Counted from the first letter of the stretch, positions 15,546 to 28,706 are shown. The stretch: 64,000 nt of DNA from Diogma glabrata (GCA_963693315.1 OY856187.1:425374429-425438428); one strand, 5' to 3'. The notes: a model not told the origin generated them from the letters alone. Numbers and translations: made by a program.

Positions 15546-16819
15546 ATTACTTCGGTTTGCAAAACCTAAGTATTGTAATTTGCATTTGACGTTTTAGGAC
15601 CTACTGACAGAGCATACACAATGAAAATACCTTCACTCATGAGATCCAAGTTTGTATCTATTTTGAGAAAAAAAAATTCATTTTTAAAATACTTTTTCCT
15701 CAATGAAAAAGTTAAAAATTTCTTAACTTTTTCTTCATGACTATTAGAGAATGAAGCTAGCTACAGTTTAAAGCATTGTGCTAATATTAAAAAATAATAA
15801 TAAAGAGTTGCTCGAATCTCATGAGTAAAAAACTCATACATTGTGCATGCAACGTAGTTCTAAAAAAGCAAAAAAAATGTATGTTTGTCTGCCTGTCACA
15901 ACCGTCGTTAAAGAGAAAACCACAGAAGCGATGTCAAAAGTGTTTGTTTCTAAAAATAGGTATACTCAATAGTAAGAAGAGCCGAAAGGACGATGTGTTC
16001 GATAACTGTACTGGAAGTTTGTCAAAAAATTGTCAAGTGTTTCAAAACTTTTTGCTTAAACAACGTTCATTTTAAGCGATAATAAGTAGTAACATTGAAT
16101 TTGGAGGAATCTTGATGGTTGGCATTGCTATGTGAGACCAAAAGCTGCTTGATTATTGTATTATAAGTTTGTCAACAAAATATTGGCAAGTATGTCAAAA
16201 GAATGATTTTCATTATTTACCCAATTTTTACAACCGTCACACAAATAATTAATTTTTTAACTAAAATAAAATTAATTATTTGTGTGACGTGAAATGTAAT
16301 TGAACATGAAATTGGACATGGAATATGGTTGTTTCCAGTTTCAATGTCGTTTTTCAACAAAAAATTCAAATAATAGGGAAATGTTTCTTAAGTAATTTTA
16401 TGTGTGATCCCAGACTTTTGAATAACAGGAACAGTTGGAAAATAAGTTTCAATTTTTTAATAATTTTTGGAATATATTTAGAATTTTAAATTTTTGATTT
16501 TATTATGATTTTTTTGAATATTTTTGAAAAAAATTTGTATAGTTGATTTTGATATAATTTTTCGAATTTTGTTAAAAGTTTGAATTTTTGATTTCGTTAT
16601 AATTTTTGCAATATTTTTAGAATTTTGAAAAAGTTTCAATTTTAGATTGTGTAATAATTTTTTCTTATGCTTTTACAAAGAATTTTCTGTTTAATATACA
16701 TCGCTACCCAAAACTAAAAACAATATCCTCATTATTTTCATTTTGCCGAAACTATATAAAAATCCTTAACTTAAGTTTTGATATCTCAGATTTTTGAGAT
16801 TTCACCCCTTCATATTTTT
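15546..16819 (+). repeat. Noncoding dispersed repeat family A, copy 2
   Basis: Same head as copy 1 (ATTACTTCGG with a hairpin, GACGTTTTAGGACCTACTGA, CACAACCGTCG). It is interrupted by a MITE at 15612-15850 and has fewer tandem internal units. The tail (ATATACATCGCTACCC, then TTTCACCCCTTCATA) matches the other copies. It is shortened relative to copies 1 and 3. Confidence 0.7.
15612..15850. mobile_element. MITE nested in repeat family A copy 2
   Basis: GCATACACAATG...CTCATGAGAT at the left is the imperfect inverse of ATCTCATGAG...CATTGTGCATGC at the right. Copies 1 and 3 of family A lack this roughly 240-bp stretch at the same position, so it is an insertion. No coding capacity. Confidence 0.7.
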
Positions 16820-16827
16820 CAATTGAA

Positions 16828-16956
16828 ATGCAGTTGTCTAAACCTCGTCGCGAGAACGAATATGGAGAATCGAGCCTCGAAATTGATTCAACAGCTGTAC
16901 AGGTACAGAACGGTGTAGTTGAGGGAACCACACATTATGTTTATGTGAAAATTTAA
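16828..16956 (+). CDS. Candidate small coding exon of unknown gene
   Basis: A 43-codon plus-strand frame (MQLSKPRRENEYGESS at the start, ending GTTHYVYVKI) stands out from its surroundings by even amino-acid use and higher GC. An AG acceptor-like site lies at its start (AATGCAG before TTG) and a CAG|GTACAG donor-like site lies inside it after DSTAVQ. It could be an exon of a gene whose other parts I cannot see. It is not phase-compatible with the exon at 28707 using that donor. No family recognised. Confidence 0.3.
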   Translation: MQLSKPRRENEYGESSLEIDSTAVQVQNGVVEGTTHYVYVKI

Positions 16957-17365
16957 TATAGTTCAACCAATTTCAAATACTTTGATTTCGATTTTCGAAA
17001 TAAAAACATTCATGATATATAAGATATAAGGCCAAAAACAATTTCTTTGATGGAAATAGTCTAACTTCATTCAACTTCTGTTATATTGTGTTACATAAAC
17101 ACGCTATATTTTAAATAAACATCATTCTGTTGTCATAAAAGTGTTTACCTGTAGTTGTCCCAATCACCGTGAAATTGTTTGGAAGTATTTTTTCTTCAAA
17201 TAATAAACTGCTAACTTCGAGATGAGTTTGACGTTACTTTAATTTTTTGTTTTAGTGTAAAAAAAAATGAAAAAATTATACTAATGTGTTTATTGTGGAT
17301 TTTTAAGAACAATAAAAATCAAGTAAACATAAGGAAGTAGTTGGAATTTTTTTCCATTCAAAGGT

Positions 17366-18029
17366 ATGGTTGAAAGTTTCTCAGATAAAAGCTCCACTTC
17401 TCATTTTACTTGTTTCGGACAAATTCGAACCATCCTATTCGGTGCCTTGTTCGAATCCTTAGGCAGACACGCTATTAACTACACCACTGATGCGATGAGT
17501 ATTTCGAAGTTGAAACTTTATTTACTTAAGTTGAATTTGTCCACTATCATAAGACTCCATTATTATGGAAATGTTTTTCATTATATGGGAATTTTTTATT
17601 TTAGTTTTTACATTATATAATATGTTTATTATATTCCCTCTAACGACACGCTGTTTACTTCTAAAAACCAAAAATATGTTCTCCATGTGTTTCTTCTTTA
17701 TGGTGAATTTTCTTTCAATTAATTGTATCTGCCTACCGGGTACAAAACCAAAGAGAATCTATCCAATTTTTCTTTGCCTTCAATCCCAAACTATTTCTCA
17801 AACTATCATTTCGTTTTTAATTATTGCTGTGGTGTGGTGGTTGTCTTTTTTTCGAAATCAAAACTTTCATGATTATTTGAATTCACCTATTAATGTAGAT
17901 GTCGTTTGGCTCACATTACTTCTCAATATAATAGTAATTATTATAACAGCTATGTATTCATTCGTCGTACAAATGGAATGCTTTGGCCGAATTAATCGTC
18001 TCGAGTGGCTTCAATCCACGAACATTTAA
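17366..18029 (+). pseudogene. Frameshifted multi-pass membrane protein fragment, possible chemoreceptor
   Basis: Two overlapping plus-strand frames (17366-17620 and 17565-18029) look like one coding block broken by a frameshift near 17560-17600. The second frame has four probable membrane helices: MFFIIWEFFILVFTLYNMF; FSMCFFFMVNFLSI; TISQTIISFLIIAVVWWL; VWLTLLLNIIVIIITAMY. It ends with VVQMECFGRINRLE, which resembles the loop after TM4 of insect gustatory receptors. Its last residues run into a family C repeat. No start, stop or splice structure defines an intact gene. The chemoreceptor reading is an inference from general shape; it could be another membrane protein or chance hydrophobic sequence. 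Confidence 0.3.
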
Positions 18030-18170
18030 AAAAAACGTCCATCAACACCACAGAGAGCAGCATATTGTTGTGGTCCCTAGGTCTTAAAAGGTATCTATGT
18101 GCTATTGTGAGTTGTGACACATACTGTAATGCCTATTGCACAATACTTTTTGTTAAAAAAAATAAAATAT
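17985..18170 (+). repeat. SINE-like repeat family C, copy 1
   Basis: Shares GGCTTCAATCCACGAA, CATCAACACC, GTTGTGGTCCCTAGGT, CTTAAAAGGTATCTATGTG and ACACATACTGTAATGCC with copies at 27805, 45795, 46112 (inverted) and 48935. The unit is about 150-180 bp. No internal Pol III boxes that I could call with confidence. Confidence 0.7.
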
Positions 18171-18470
18171 TTCAGCATAACGAATTAACGAATTATCGAA
18201 TTTTGTATTCTTTTGGATGGAATGAAATACAAAGTATAAAAATTCCGATTTATTTAATTTAGCGTATGGTTTTTTTGTGACACATTAAAAATAAAAATAA
18301 ATCTTAAAATAGGTAGAACTTATTATGAAATCTACCTAAAACAACACATGAATACACATTAAATGAGCTTACAATCGATTTAATTGCGCGTCTTCTAGTT
18401 AAAATTCGATAATTCGGTGTTTTGGAACTGTGCCAAACGAAATTTGCTCGGTACAGTCGAAAAAAATTAG

Positions 18471-18614
18471 ACAACGAGACGTAAACAACGCTGGCGTGAT
18501 GACATCATCCAAGACCTTCGTGATATAGGATGTCGAAACTGGGTTCAACGGGTCATGGAACGAGATGATTGGAAGCTGATTGCACAGACGGAAAAATCCC
18601 TCCATGGGATGTAA
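18471..18614 (+). pseudogene. C-terminal scrap of an RTE-like LINE reverse transcriptase
   Basis: The plus-strand frame reads RRKQRWRDDIIQDLRDIG, then NWVQRVMERDDWKLIAQTEK and stops at 18612-18614. This matches the basic tail pattern (RW.DD ... W...A.DR..W) found at the end of RTE-clade and related LINE proteins. A stop lies just upstream, so only about 47 codons remain. A short (GA)n run follows. Confidence 0.55.
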
Positions 18615-18917
18615 ACGCTAGAGAGAGAGAGAGTCGAAAAAAATTCACGTTAAACATAACATGTCCAAATGAGTCTTATCAAATATTTTAAACATACATA
18701 ATTAGTTTTACTTTATATATTTAACCTTACAATTTGCATTCGATTGTTATGAAGTAGCTGTATTGTCTGAAACCACTAGAAAAACAATATGGAATTGTTG
18801 TTGATTTTTTAGTAAACTCAGTTAGTTCAGTCAAATCGAACGCACCTGGTGTTGCTATCAGCTACAAAATTTGTTTATAATCTAGATTAAAAGTAAAAGA
18901 AAATAAACAAATTTTTT

Positions 18918-19117
18918 NNNNNNNNNNNNNNNNNNNNNNNNNNNNNNNNNNNNNNNNNNNNNNNNNNNNNNNNNNNNNNNNNNNNNNNNNNNNNNNNNNN
19001 NNNNNNNNNNNNNNNNNNNNNNNNNNNNNNNNNNNNNNNNNNNNNNNNNNNNNNNNNNNNNNNNNNNNNNNNNNNNNNNNNNNNNNNNNNNNNNNNNNNN
19101 NNNNNNNNNNNNNNNNN
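18918..19117. other. Assembly gap of 200 N
   Basis: Exactly 200 unknown bases, a placeholder length. It abuts a long (GA)n tract on the right and lies close to a short (GA)n run on the left (18617-18634), so repeat collapse is the likely cause. Confidence 0.99.
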
Positions 19118-20440
<1,323 letters not shown>

Positions 20441-21413
20441 TTAAATTTCACTGAAACGATTGATTTCATAATATATAGTATAATTGTTTATTGCTGTTGT
20501 TCTTGTAAACATTTTTGTAATCTCTAAAGCTATATTAGCTAATTCTGAACGAAGATCTGTTATAGTACTTGCAATACAAGAACGAGCATTTGAGACACTA
20601 CTTGCAAACTGAATCACTGCTGTTTCTATGGCGATTTTAGCATCATTTCCTATTGATGTAAGAATTTCATTTACTTTGTTTATCTGTAAATAAAATTTAG
20701 AAATTAGTTGTTGTTTATAGTATCTTAAATTTAAATAATAATGTTAATTTGTTTACATTATCTATAACACATCCAATCGTTTCAAGTGGATTGCCTTTAT
20801 CACATTCTGCTAAAAGTGATTTTAGCTTAGCAATTTCGTTTTTAATACTATCTTCATATTGTACAATAGTATCTCGAATGTTTCCAATTTCTTCCAAAGC
20901 ATTATCGATACATTCTTTAACTTTAGCTGTAGCATCGCCTATAACTTTTTCCAGCGCATCACGTTGTTCTTCAAGGCATGGAGTTATGTCAGAACCAAAT
21001 TGATCTATTTGGTTTTTAACTTCTTCTGCATATTTATCTACAATAAGTTGACTATCAACAAGGAGTTGTTCTAGTTTCTTTACAATATCCGTTACAATTT
21101 TATTAACTTGACCTAATATTTCAGCTATTAGAGCTTCTGCACGAATTATGAGTTCATCAATAATAGTTCGTAATGATTCGAGAAGCCCCGAGCTTAATAC
21201 TGAAGGATGAGATGGGTTGAGTTTTGCAGCCATTGATCCCTAACAAATAAAAATATGTTAGGATATTAGGTTTTGTCACCTGTTGTTTTTCAGAAGTAGA
21301 ACCTTATCATATTTTAAGCTAATTATTTCTTATTGTAATTATAGATACAATTTTATGTCTTTATTTACCTGAATGCAAAAAAATGCAAAACTAACACAGA
21401 ATATTAGTTTCAT
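20441..21413 (-). CDS. Secreted TsetseEP/DUF725-like protein, paralogue 1
   Basis: Three minus-strand exons, 21413-21369, 21239-20757 and 20683-20441, join in phase 0 at GT/AG introns and encode 256 residues. Residues 1-15 (MKLIFCVSFAFFCIQ) form a signal peptide on their own exon. The mature protein is almost wholly amphipathic helix with heptad-like Leu/Ile/Val spacing. Cysteines at 103, 125, 161, 172 and 212 give C-x21-C-x35-C-x10-C-x39-C, exactly as in the neighbour at 24317-25889. Two further cysteines of the neighbour are Leu224 and Met234 here. The layout fits the insect TsetseEP/DUF725 family of secreted gut or salivary proteins, which is a family-level guess; function is unknown. A TATA-like box lies upstream. 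The last exon extends past the paralogue's C-terminal pattern. Confidence 0.8.
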
Positions 21414-21466
21414 TTTATTAATATAATTGTCCTTTCGTGTTTCGATCGTTTTGTCGTATGTTTCGT

Positions 21467-21503
21467 AACTAAATTGCACCATTCATAGTTATTTTCTTAT
21501 ATA
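21467..21503 (-). promoter_or_regulatory. Core promoter of secreted-protein paralogue 1
   Basis: On the minus strand TATATAAG (21503-21496) lies about 30 bases before a TTTAGTT motif (near 21471-21467), a plausible initiator. The ATG follows 54 bases further on. This is close to the arrangement seen in the paralogue. Confidence 0.5.
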
Positions 21504-21513
21504 GATATAGTTT

Positions 21514-22080
21514 TGATTGTCTTATCAAAAACTTATAGTTTAGAACAAACAAAACAAGTGTTTTTTTTTATAAAATTCGCAAACAAATTAATGATAACGA
21601 TATAAAAGTTAAACAAGCAAATGAATTATTAGTTTAGTTTGTAGTTAATGTTTGACCCTTTTATTAATAGGCACAAACTCAGTGTATTAAATTTGAATAA
21701 AATATTTGGACAGTGTTTTCCTTATTGAATAATTTTAACGTAACAATTTTATGTTGTCGGGGTTTTAAAACAACCTTGATCGTTTATAACAATTATAACA
21801 ATAAAGTCTGCACACTATTTTGTCTTACATAAATAATACAGTTTATCGATAAAAAAGCACTCACTTCGATCAACCGTAAATAATACTTATTTAATTAGTC
21901 ATTGAGAATGTTTTAAGAAAGATAGATATTAGATAGATTCCTAAATTTGTATCGGTTTTTGAACTTCTATGGTACTCGTAAAGTAGATGACAGTAGCATG
22001 ATTTATTGTTTTGGCTTAGGCGCAAATAGGATAACATGTTTTTATTGCTAAAATAATATGCATGAGAAAATTTTAAATTA
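21514..22080. other. Upstream flank of paralogue 1, no gene seen
   Basis: AT-rich intergenic sequence between the promoter of the 20441-21413 gene and a family A repeat. No coding block found. Confidence 0.5.
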
Positions 22081-23812
22081 ATTACTTCGGTCTAAAAGGC
22101 CTAAGTATTACATTCATGAGCTAAAAGTGAAATTCTTACCCCCACTTTTTTTTGGCATTGCTCGACGTTTTAGGACCTACTGATTCTAAAAAAGCAAAAA
22201 AAAATGTATGTCTGTCTGCCGGTCGTCCGTCCGTCACAACCGACGAAATCTAGAAAACGGCTGAAGGGATTCGCAAAATTTTGAATTCTAAAAATAGGAA
22301 CACTCAATGGTAAGAGCCAAAAGGACGATTTGTGCGATAACTGATACCGGAAGTGTGTCGAAAAAATCGTTAAGTGTGTCAAAACAAGGAAATATACATA
22401 TTTTTGGCTTAAAAACATTCATTTTAAGTGATAATCAGTAGGAACAAAGAATGTGGAGAAATCTGGATGGTCGGAATTGGTATGTGAGACTAAAAACTAG
22501 ATTATTGCATTATAAAAAAAATGTTGTCAAGTGTGTCAAAAGAAAGATTTTTATTTATTTTTTTACCCAATTTTTTGGGAAAAAATAAAATTAATTATTT
22601 GTTTGAAATGAAATTTTATTATTATTATTTTCGAGAATTATGGCATTATAAATTTGTCAAAAAAATTTTGTCAAGTGTGTCAAAACAAGGATTTTTTTTT
22701 ATTTTTTACCCAATTTCTTGGAAAAAAATTAAATTGTTTGTTTGAAGTGAAATTTTATTATTATTATTGAGAATTATGGCATTATAAGTTTGTCAAAAAA
22801 ATGTTGTCAAGTGTGTCAAAAGAAATATTTTTATTTACTTTTTTACCCAATTTTTCGGAAAAAAATAAAATTAATAATTTGTATGACATGAAATTTTATT
22901 ACTATTATTGAGAATTATGGCATTATAAGTTTGTCAAAAAACTAATGTCAAGTGTGTCAAAAAATGATTTAATTTACTTTTTTAGCCAATTTTTTGGGAA
23001 AAAAATGTAGCTGTTTTTATAACGTAAATGTAATTGAAAATGAAATTGGACATGGAAATTTTTGAATATGTTATAGTTTTCGAAATATTTTTGGAATTTT
23101 GAAAAAGTTTGTATTTTTGATTTTGTAATAATTTTTTTGCAATATTTTTAGAATTTTGGAAAAAGTTTTAATATTGGATTTTGTAAGAATTTTTGGAATA
23201 TTTTTAGAATTTTGAAAAATTTTAAATTTTTAATTTTATTATAATTTTTGGAATTTTGAAAAAAACTACAATTTTTGATTTTGTAATAGTTTTTGCAATA
23301 TTTTTAGAATTTTGGAAAAAGTTTGAATTTTTAAGAATTTTTGGAATATAGAATTTAGAAAAAGTTTCAATATTTGATTTTTGGAATATTTTTGGAATTT
23401 TAAAAAAAGTTTGATTTTATTTAATTTTTACAATATTTTTGGAATTTTGAATGAATTTGTGATTTTGTAATATTTTCTCGAAACGCTAAATGGAGAGGCT
23501 TTTGAGTAGTTTGCTGAGTGTATCATCTTTCACTAAATTATGTTAATTTATGATCTGTTGTTAATTTATGATCTGCTAATTTTCCGGCAACGTATTGATG
23601 TTTCTTGTTAGTTTTGTAATAAATTTCTAAACAGAGATAAAAAATAATTGTTCTTTAACAAAGAGTTATGTTTGATATACATCGCTGCCCAAAACTAAAA
23701 ACCATGTCCTCATAAAAATTTTGCCGAAAACTATATCAAAATCCTTTGCCGAGACGGAAGTCTTCATATCTCAGAGCTGTGAGATTTCAGCCCCTTCATA
23801 TTTTTTTAGTTT
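22081..23812 (+). repeat. Noncoding dispersed repeat family A, copy 3
   Basis: The least disturbed copy: head with ATTACTTCGG and hairpin ACTTCGG/CCTAAGT, CTCGACGTTTTAGGACCTAC and CACAACCGACGAAATCTAG. Then four tandem units of about 135-140 bp starting near 22508, 22641, 22777 and 22918 (GCATTATAA..TTTGTC and CAAGTGTGTCAAAA), the roughly 50-bp A/T units from 23050 to 23480, and the tail with TTGATATACATCGCTGCCC and TTTCAGCCCCTTCATA. It sits between the two secreted-protein paralogues. Confidence 0.75.
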
Positions 23813-23814
23813 TA

Positions 23815-24316
23815 GATTATGATTTCATTTATAAATAAATCTATCTCAAATATTTTTTATTATGATAGTTATAAATTTGTTTGATTTTGCTGAAGAAACA
23901 TTGATATATGACAAGTTTGTCTTATCATTATATCAACAAATTAACCGCTGTTTGTACTTATCCGTACAAATACTACGACGATATACTGTAGCTACGTACT
24001 TAGTAAATTACGAGTCTTTTTAAATCCCATTTGATGGAATAATATTAATTATGATTTTCGATTAATATTTGAAATAAAAATTATTTTTTATTTAATTATT
24101 TAATATTTGAGATAAAAATTAATTAATTTTTTGTTATATTTTTTTGTATATCAATGTATATCCCCCAAAACAAAGACCTTTAAAATAAAGATTATACTTG
24201 TAGTTGATCTGTTGTGAACATTCATCACCTTAATTATGTAAAAAGATGCAAAATGATAAGTGTTGAATAAATTTTATTTAATTTATTTTATTAAAACTGT
24301 TAAGTTCTTAATATTA
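23815..24316. other. 3' flank of secreted-protein paralogue 2
   Basis: AT-rich. On the minus strand AATAAA signals occur at 24287-24282 and 24278-24273, 30-45 bases after the stop of the gene at 24317, and are likely polyadenylation signals. Nothing else recognised. Confidence 0.5.
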
Positions 24317-25889
24317 TCAAAAAGTTTGTTTACGGGCAGAATTATTTTGCTGATTTTGTTCTTCAACACATTTAGAAATTTCTAAAGATTTATCACCACA
24401 TTTTGATCGAGTATCTCTTATTACATTTGCAATACACGTACGAGCATCTCCAGTTCTGCTACCCACTTGAGCAGCAGCTACTTGGATTGCATTTTTAGCA
24501 GTTAGTCCCATTGTTTTAAGGCTTTCATTCATTAGAGTTACCTAAAATCAGAATTCAAAACTTTTATCGATTATTTACGAAATATTATTATTTGACTTAC
24601 ATTATCTATAATACATGTAATAGTTTGAATTGGCGATGAATTATTACAAGTACTAAATATTGCTCTTAATTTAGAAATCTCTTGTCTATTAACTTCTTGA
24701 ATTTGTACGATTTGCTGATGACTTGATTCTACGTCTTGCATAGCTTTAGTAACACATTCTTTAATTTTAATATTTGCTTCGGCGACTATTTTATTAACTT
24801 CATCTCTTTGGGCTTGGAAACATGAGGTAGTGTGTGGTCCGTACTGATCAATTTGAAGTTGAATCTCCTGACCGTATCTTTCGACGATCAGTTGACTTTC
24901 AACAGAAAGTTGTTCTAGTTTTGCAGCTATGTCTGTTAGTAAAGCATCTAATCTTGCTGCAATGTCATTATATAATCTTACAGCACGATCAATGAGCTCA
25001 TTCACAATACCGCGTAACGATTCCAAAAGGCGTGTGTTAAATGACGAAAGCAGGGGCTGTTAAAAATTAATCTTTATTTATTTATTACATATTTTGAAAA
25101 ATGGAGTTTTTTATTTCACCTGAATATCTGTATGAAACTGTGGCAGCTGGGCAGATGTGGTACCCTGTAAATACAATTGTATTAAATAATATACCGTTTG
25201 ATTTAAGTATATGGGTATATATTTTGCTATAACATTTCAATGCAACTGCATATTAAAAGGCTGTTTGGCGTAGAAAGTAACAGCGACAATTAACGCATTT
25301 TAAAATAACTAAATATATATAGCAAACGCGAGTTGTTAGGTTTTTATGTTGAACATTTGCTGTGATTATTTCTTAACAATATTATTTAACAGTCAAGAGT
25401 CATGAATAGTAGTTTACTTAATTGTTTTGTAAATATTTATCTGATATAATATACTAATGATTTATCTCAGAATAGACTAATGATCCAGAGTAGCTAAATT
25501 TACCAAAACTACAACAAAGTCTAATCCAAACCAAATAAACTTTAGTATTTCTCTTAAATGCGTTTTCTTTCAAAACACCCTACATAATTATAATTATTCG
25601 CGTATAGTGAGTTGAACGTGCTAATATAGTCGCAAAATTTAAAATAGAATAGAATTTGTCTACGCTTTTCAAGCGTGGTATTGAAAAAATTCATTAAATC
25701 ACGAGGTTTTACTAGTTCCTGAACTACGAATATAAATTGTTTGAAAATATTTGTACAACGATAACTTTGCAGATAACACTATTTTTCATAAACACAAATA
25801 TCACTTAAAAAATATCCGGTTCACTATCCGACATTTTGGCATACCTGAACTGCAAGAAATGCTAATATAATTCCAAATAAAAGTTTCAT
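24317..25889 (-). CDS. Secreted TsetseEP/DUF725-like protein, paralogue 2
   Basis: Four minus-strand exons, 25889-25845, 25164-25120, 25056-24601 and 24541-24317, all phase 0 with GT/AG introns, encode 256 residues, the same length as paralogue 1. Exon 1 is a 15-residue signal peptide (MKLLFGIILAFLAVQ). Exon 2 adds GTTSAQLPQFHTDIQ, which in paralogue 1 is fused to the main exon. The helical core carries Cys at 109, 131, 167, 178, 218 in the same spacing as paralogue 1, plus Cys230 and Cys240. Conserved blocks shared by both include LLESLR, KLEQL, SQLIVxxY and CIIDN/CVIDN. Expected to be secreted; the family (TsetseEP/DUF725-like) is inferred from layout and cysteine pattern. A strong TATA and TCAGT initiator lie upstream. 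Confidence 0.85.
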
Positions 25890-25931
25890 TATATGATTTT
25901 ATTTGCAGATTTTCTTAATAATTTTAACTTC

Positions 25932-25968
25932 ACTGAATCATATCAGGCCCAATATGTCTTTTATATAG
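25932..25968 (-). promoter_or_regulatory. TATA box and TCAGT initiator of paralogue 2
   Basis: On the minus strand CTATATAAAAG (25968-25958) is followed about 25-30 bases later by TCAGT (25936-25932), the arthropod initiator consensus. The ATG lies 43 bases downstream. This supports the chosen start and an arthropod origin. Confidence 0.75.
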
Positions 25969-27800
25969 AAATTGATCAAACATAATTTTTGTTAATCTAC
26001 GTATAATATATAATTGAGATAAAAAACATGTCATATGTTGTTTAATTTTTTGTTTGTTATGATATTTATAATTTTATTATTTTGACTGTTTTTAATAATA
26101 AAAAATTTGAAATTATTTTCAAGTTTTAATCATAATATCGGAGGTAAATATTTTCGGCTTGATTAAACAATCACATCTTCATTTTTGTCATCGAGCCAAA
26201 ATTAATTAGAAACACAATTGCTTTATTTTAGAAGATGGATTCAAATTTAAGTAAATCGCAAATACTTAAGTGTTGTTTGTTTATAAAGTTAAATGATGGA
26301 CGGTTATTAAAAAGCTCAACAATTTAGTATGTAATTTAGTTTTGTTTATTTCATGAGTCAAATCAAAGTCTATTATCAATGTTATAATTTTATCTTTTCT
26401 TGATTGTTTGAGATTAAATTTCGTTCAATGACGTTATTATGATTAATTACTTTGCTTTAAATGTGAATCACGTTTAAGACGTTTATACAATTAATGAACA
26501 CATTTCTTTAGATTGATTTAAAATTTTGTGTTTGTGGCTAAATAGAGCATAAGTTAAGATTATCAAAAGGATTGATATCTTTTTGATTTAAACCACTCAC
26601 ATGTGACATAGATAAACGAATAGAGTATGAGAAATATTTAAACGACAAACATCGTATATTGTATAAACGATGCTTTACTTTTTAAATTGTCCTGGGCAAT
26701 ATGTTGGAACTAAATAATTTGAGCTAAGGAAAAGCGAAAATACTGACATTTTGATAGTTACCATCAACTAATATTTAGCGTGACTCCACTTTCAAATTGT
26801 TCAAATTCAAATTGTTTTTTGTTTGTTTGCTTTCCTCTCTTTGTCTCCGAGAGAAACAGTTATGTCTTTCCATAGACGTGATTTTCATTTGATTCAAAAT
26901 TGTACGATTATTGCGAGTTTTTTCTAAATCTGTAAGAAAAAATCCTACCACAAAAAATAATAGTTTCTCCCTGTATAAAAAGAAATGAAAAAAATGACGT
27001 TTTGGCTTTCATTATAACCAAACATATAATATTTGAGATTTTAGCAATGAAAAATATTTATTGGTGTCGTTAGCAAATATTGCATGTCCTTTATAACATA
27101 TTTAAGTTTAATAATCACTGGAAATAACACAATAAATTTAAATTACTTTCGTAATTATTTTTATACATTTTATAAAAATTAGCACAACTATGCAGGAAGC
27201 ATTTAACCTTTTTTTCGTTTGAAATTATTTAATTGTTTTTAATTTATAATTTATTAAAAAAGTATGTGGTTGTAAATAAAAGCAAATTAAAATGGCCGAG
27301 AAGAGAAATTGAATATGACATACCTACGATCACCATTTTTTATGCCTCTCTTCATACAATTTTAAAGTTATGTTTTCTCTATATATTTATATATACTCTA
27401 AGGTTACTATTTAGATGAAATCAATACATATATATGATTTTATTTTAATTATGTAAAAACCTTTTATTCATGGAGGGATCGCTCCGTTTTTGTTTTATTT
27501 TATTTTTTATCGACGGGTGTGACAGTCCTCTGTACTCCAGTTCCTAATATTACATACGAGTTATAATGAGATATCACAAATCCATGCAGTCACATGTAAT
27601 ATCTTAGGATTGTTGGCAGATAAACTTTTTTCAGTCAACGATAACACTTTCAGTCTTAGATAATGTATTCCTTGATGATATCAATCACGCAATTGTTTGC
27701 TTGAAGAAATGAAACTGCATATACCTACCTCGTCATACTTTATTATGATTTATTCTTCTGTTATTCATTTCTCGAAAAACAAAATTTTAAAAATATCATA
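25969..27800. other. Long AT-rich intergenic region, no gene seen
   Basis: About 1.8 kb with no supportable coding block, RNA gene or repeat end. Short frames here have biased Phe/Ile/Lys composition and no splice context. Confidence 0.5.
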
Positions 27801-27804
27801 TACT

Positions 27805-27925
27805 TTTGCGTCCATCAATACCTCAGAACGCATGTTGTTGTGTTTGTGTAACCTAGGTCTTAAAAGGTATGTGTTGCGACTCATATTTTAATACCTTATA
27901 CAATACAACACGTTTTATTAAAAAA
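27805..27925 (+). repeat. SINE-like repeat family C, copy 2
   Basis: Contains GCGTCCATCAATACCTCAGA, CGCATGTTGTTGTG, CCTAGGTCTTAAAAGGTAT and a final ATACAACAC with a TTTATTAAAAAAA tail, matching the other family C copies. Confidence 0.7.
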
Positions 27926-28706
27926 ATATTAGTAATAACAATAAGTACATACATATATAAAGAACCACCAGTTTTTGAACTTTTTTCAATATAAATTTTT
28001 TATAACATTTGTTATTTATAGTTTTAATAACATTTTACCATTTAACCATATTTTATTCGATTGTACATATTTGTGGCTCAGACTATAAGTGTCACCCGCT
28101 TTTCGTTTTAATTTGTGGTCGTTTACGAAAAATAAAAAAAATGATCCTTAATTGATTTTTACCGCAAACATTTTTAAACAACTCAGAAATAGAAATTTCA
28201 AAAATGCTGAGTTTGTAGGTTGGCTGCCTTGGTGTGGGATCCAAGAAATCCCACTAGTAAATTTAAAACAAAAGACACATAAAATTTTTGTGGTTGAGAT
28301 TTCTGTCATCGTTTTCTAAAACAAAATAAAAAGATTATTTTGATTTTGGTACGCATTATTGCATGGTGGTCCAAACAATATTGACTACAAGTATTTATAA
28401 AATATAAAGTATGAGAATCTTTAAAAATATCTTATAAGTTTTATTTATTATAAAATATTTTCATTTTTTTAATAAAAATAAAGTGTGGCCACACATTATG
28501 TGTTGTGTTTTCTACCTAGTCTTTGCTATCAATAAATTAAAATTCTATTTCAACTAAAATAAAACTTAAATGTAGTTTTGAATATTACAAGATATACTAA
28601 TTTTTCATGCCGATATTTGAATTCAATATTGCTAACTTTTCAATTCAAATAAAAAACTCATGATTAATTTATATTATTATAAAATCATTAATCTATAACT
28701 ATTTAG
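27926..28706. other. Intron or intergenic sequence before the large gene, no exon seen
   Basis: AT-rich. The exon starting at 28707 needs one base from an upstream exon, so the gene continues to the left, but I could not identify that exon here. Confidence 0.45.

Noticed and set aside
20749..21074. Plus-strand frames opposite the secreted-protein paralogue 1 main exon
   Set aside because: The minus-strand exon has a signal-peptide exon, matching introns and a paralogue; the plus frames have none of these.
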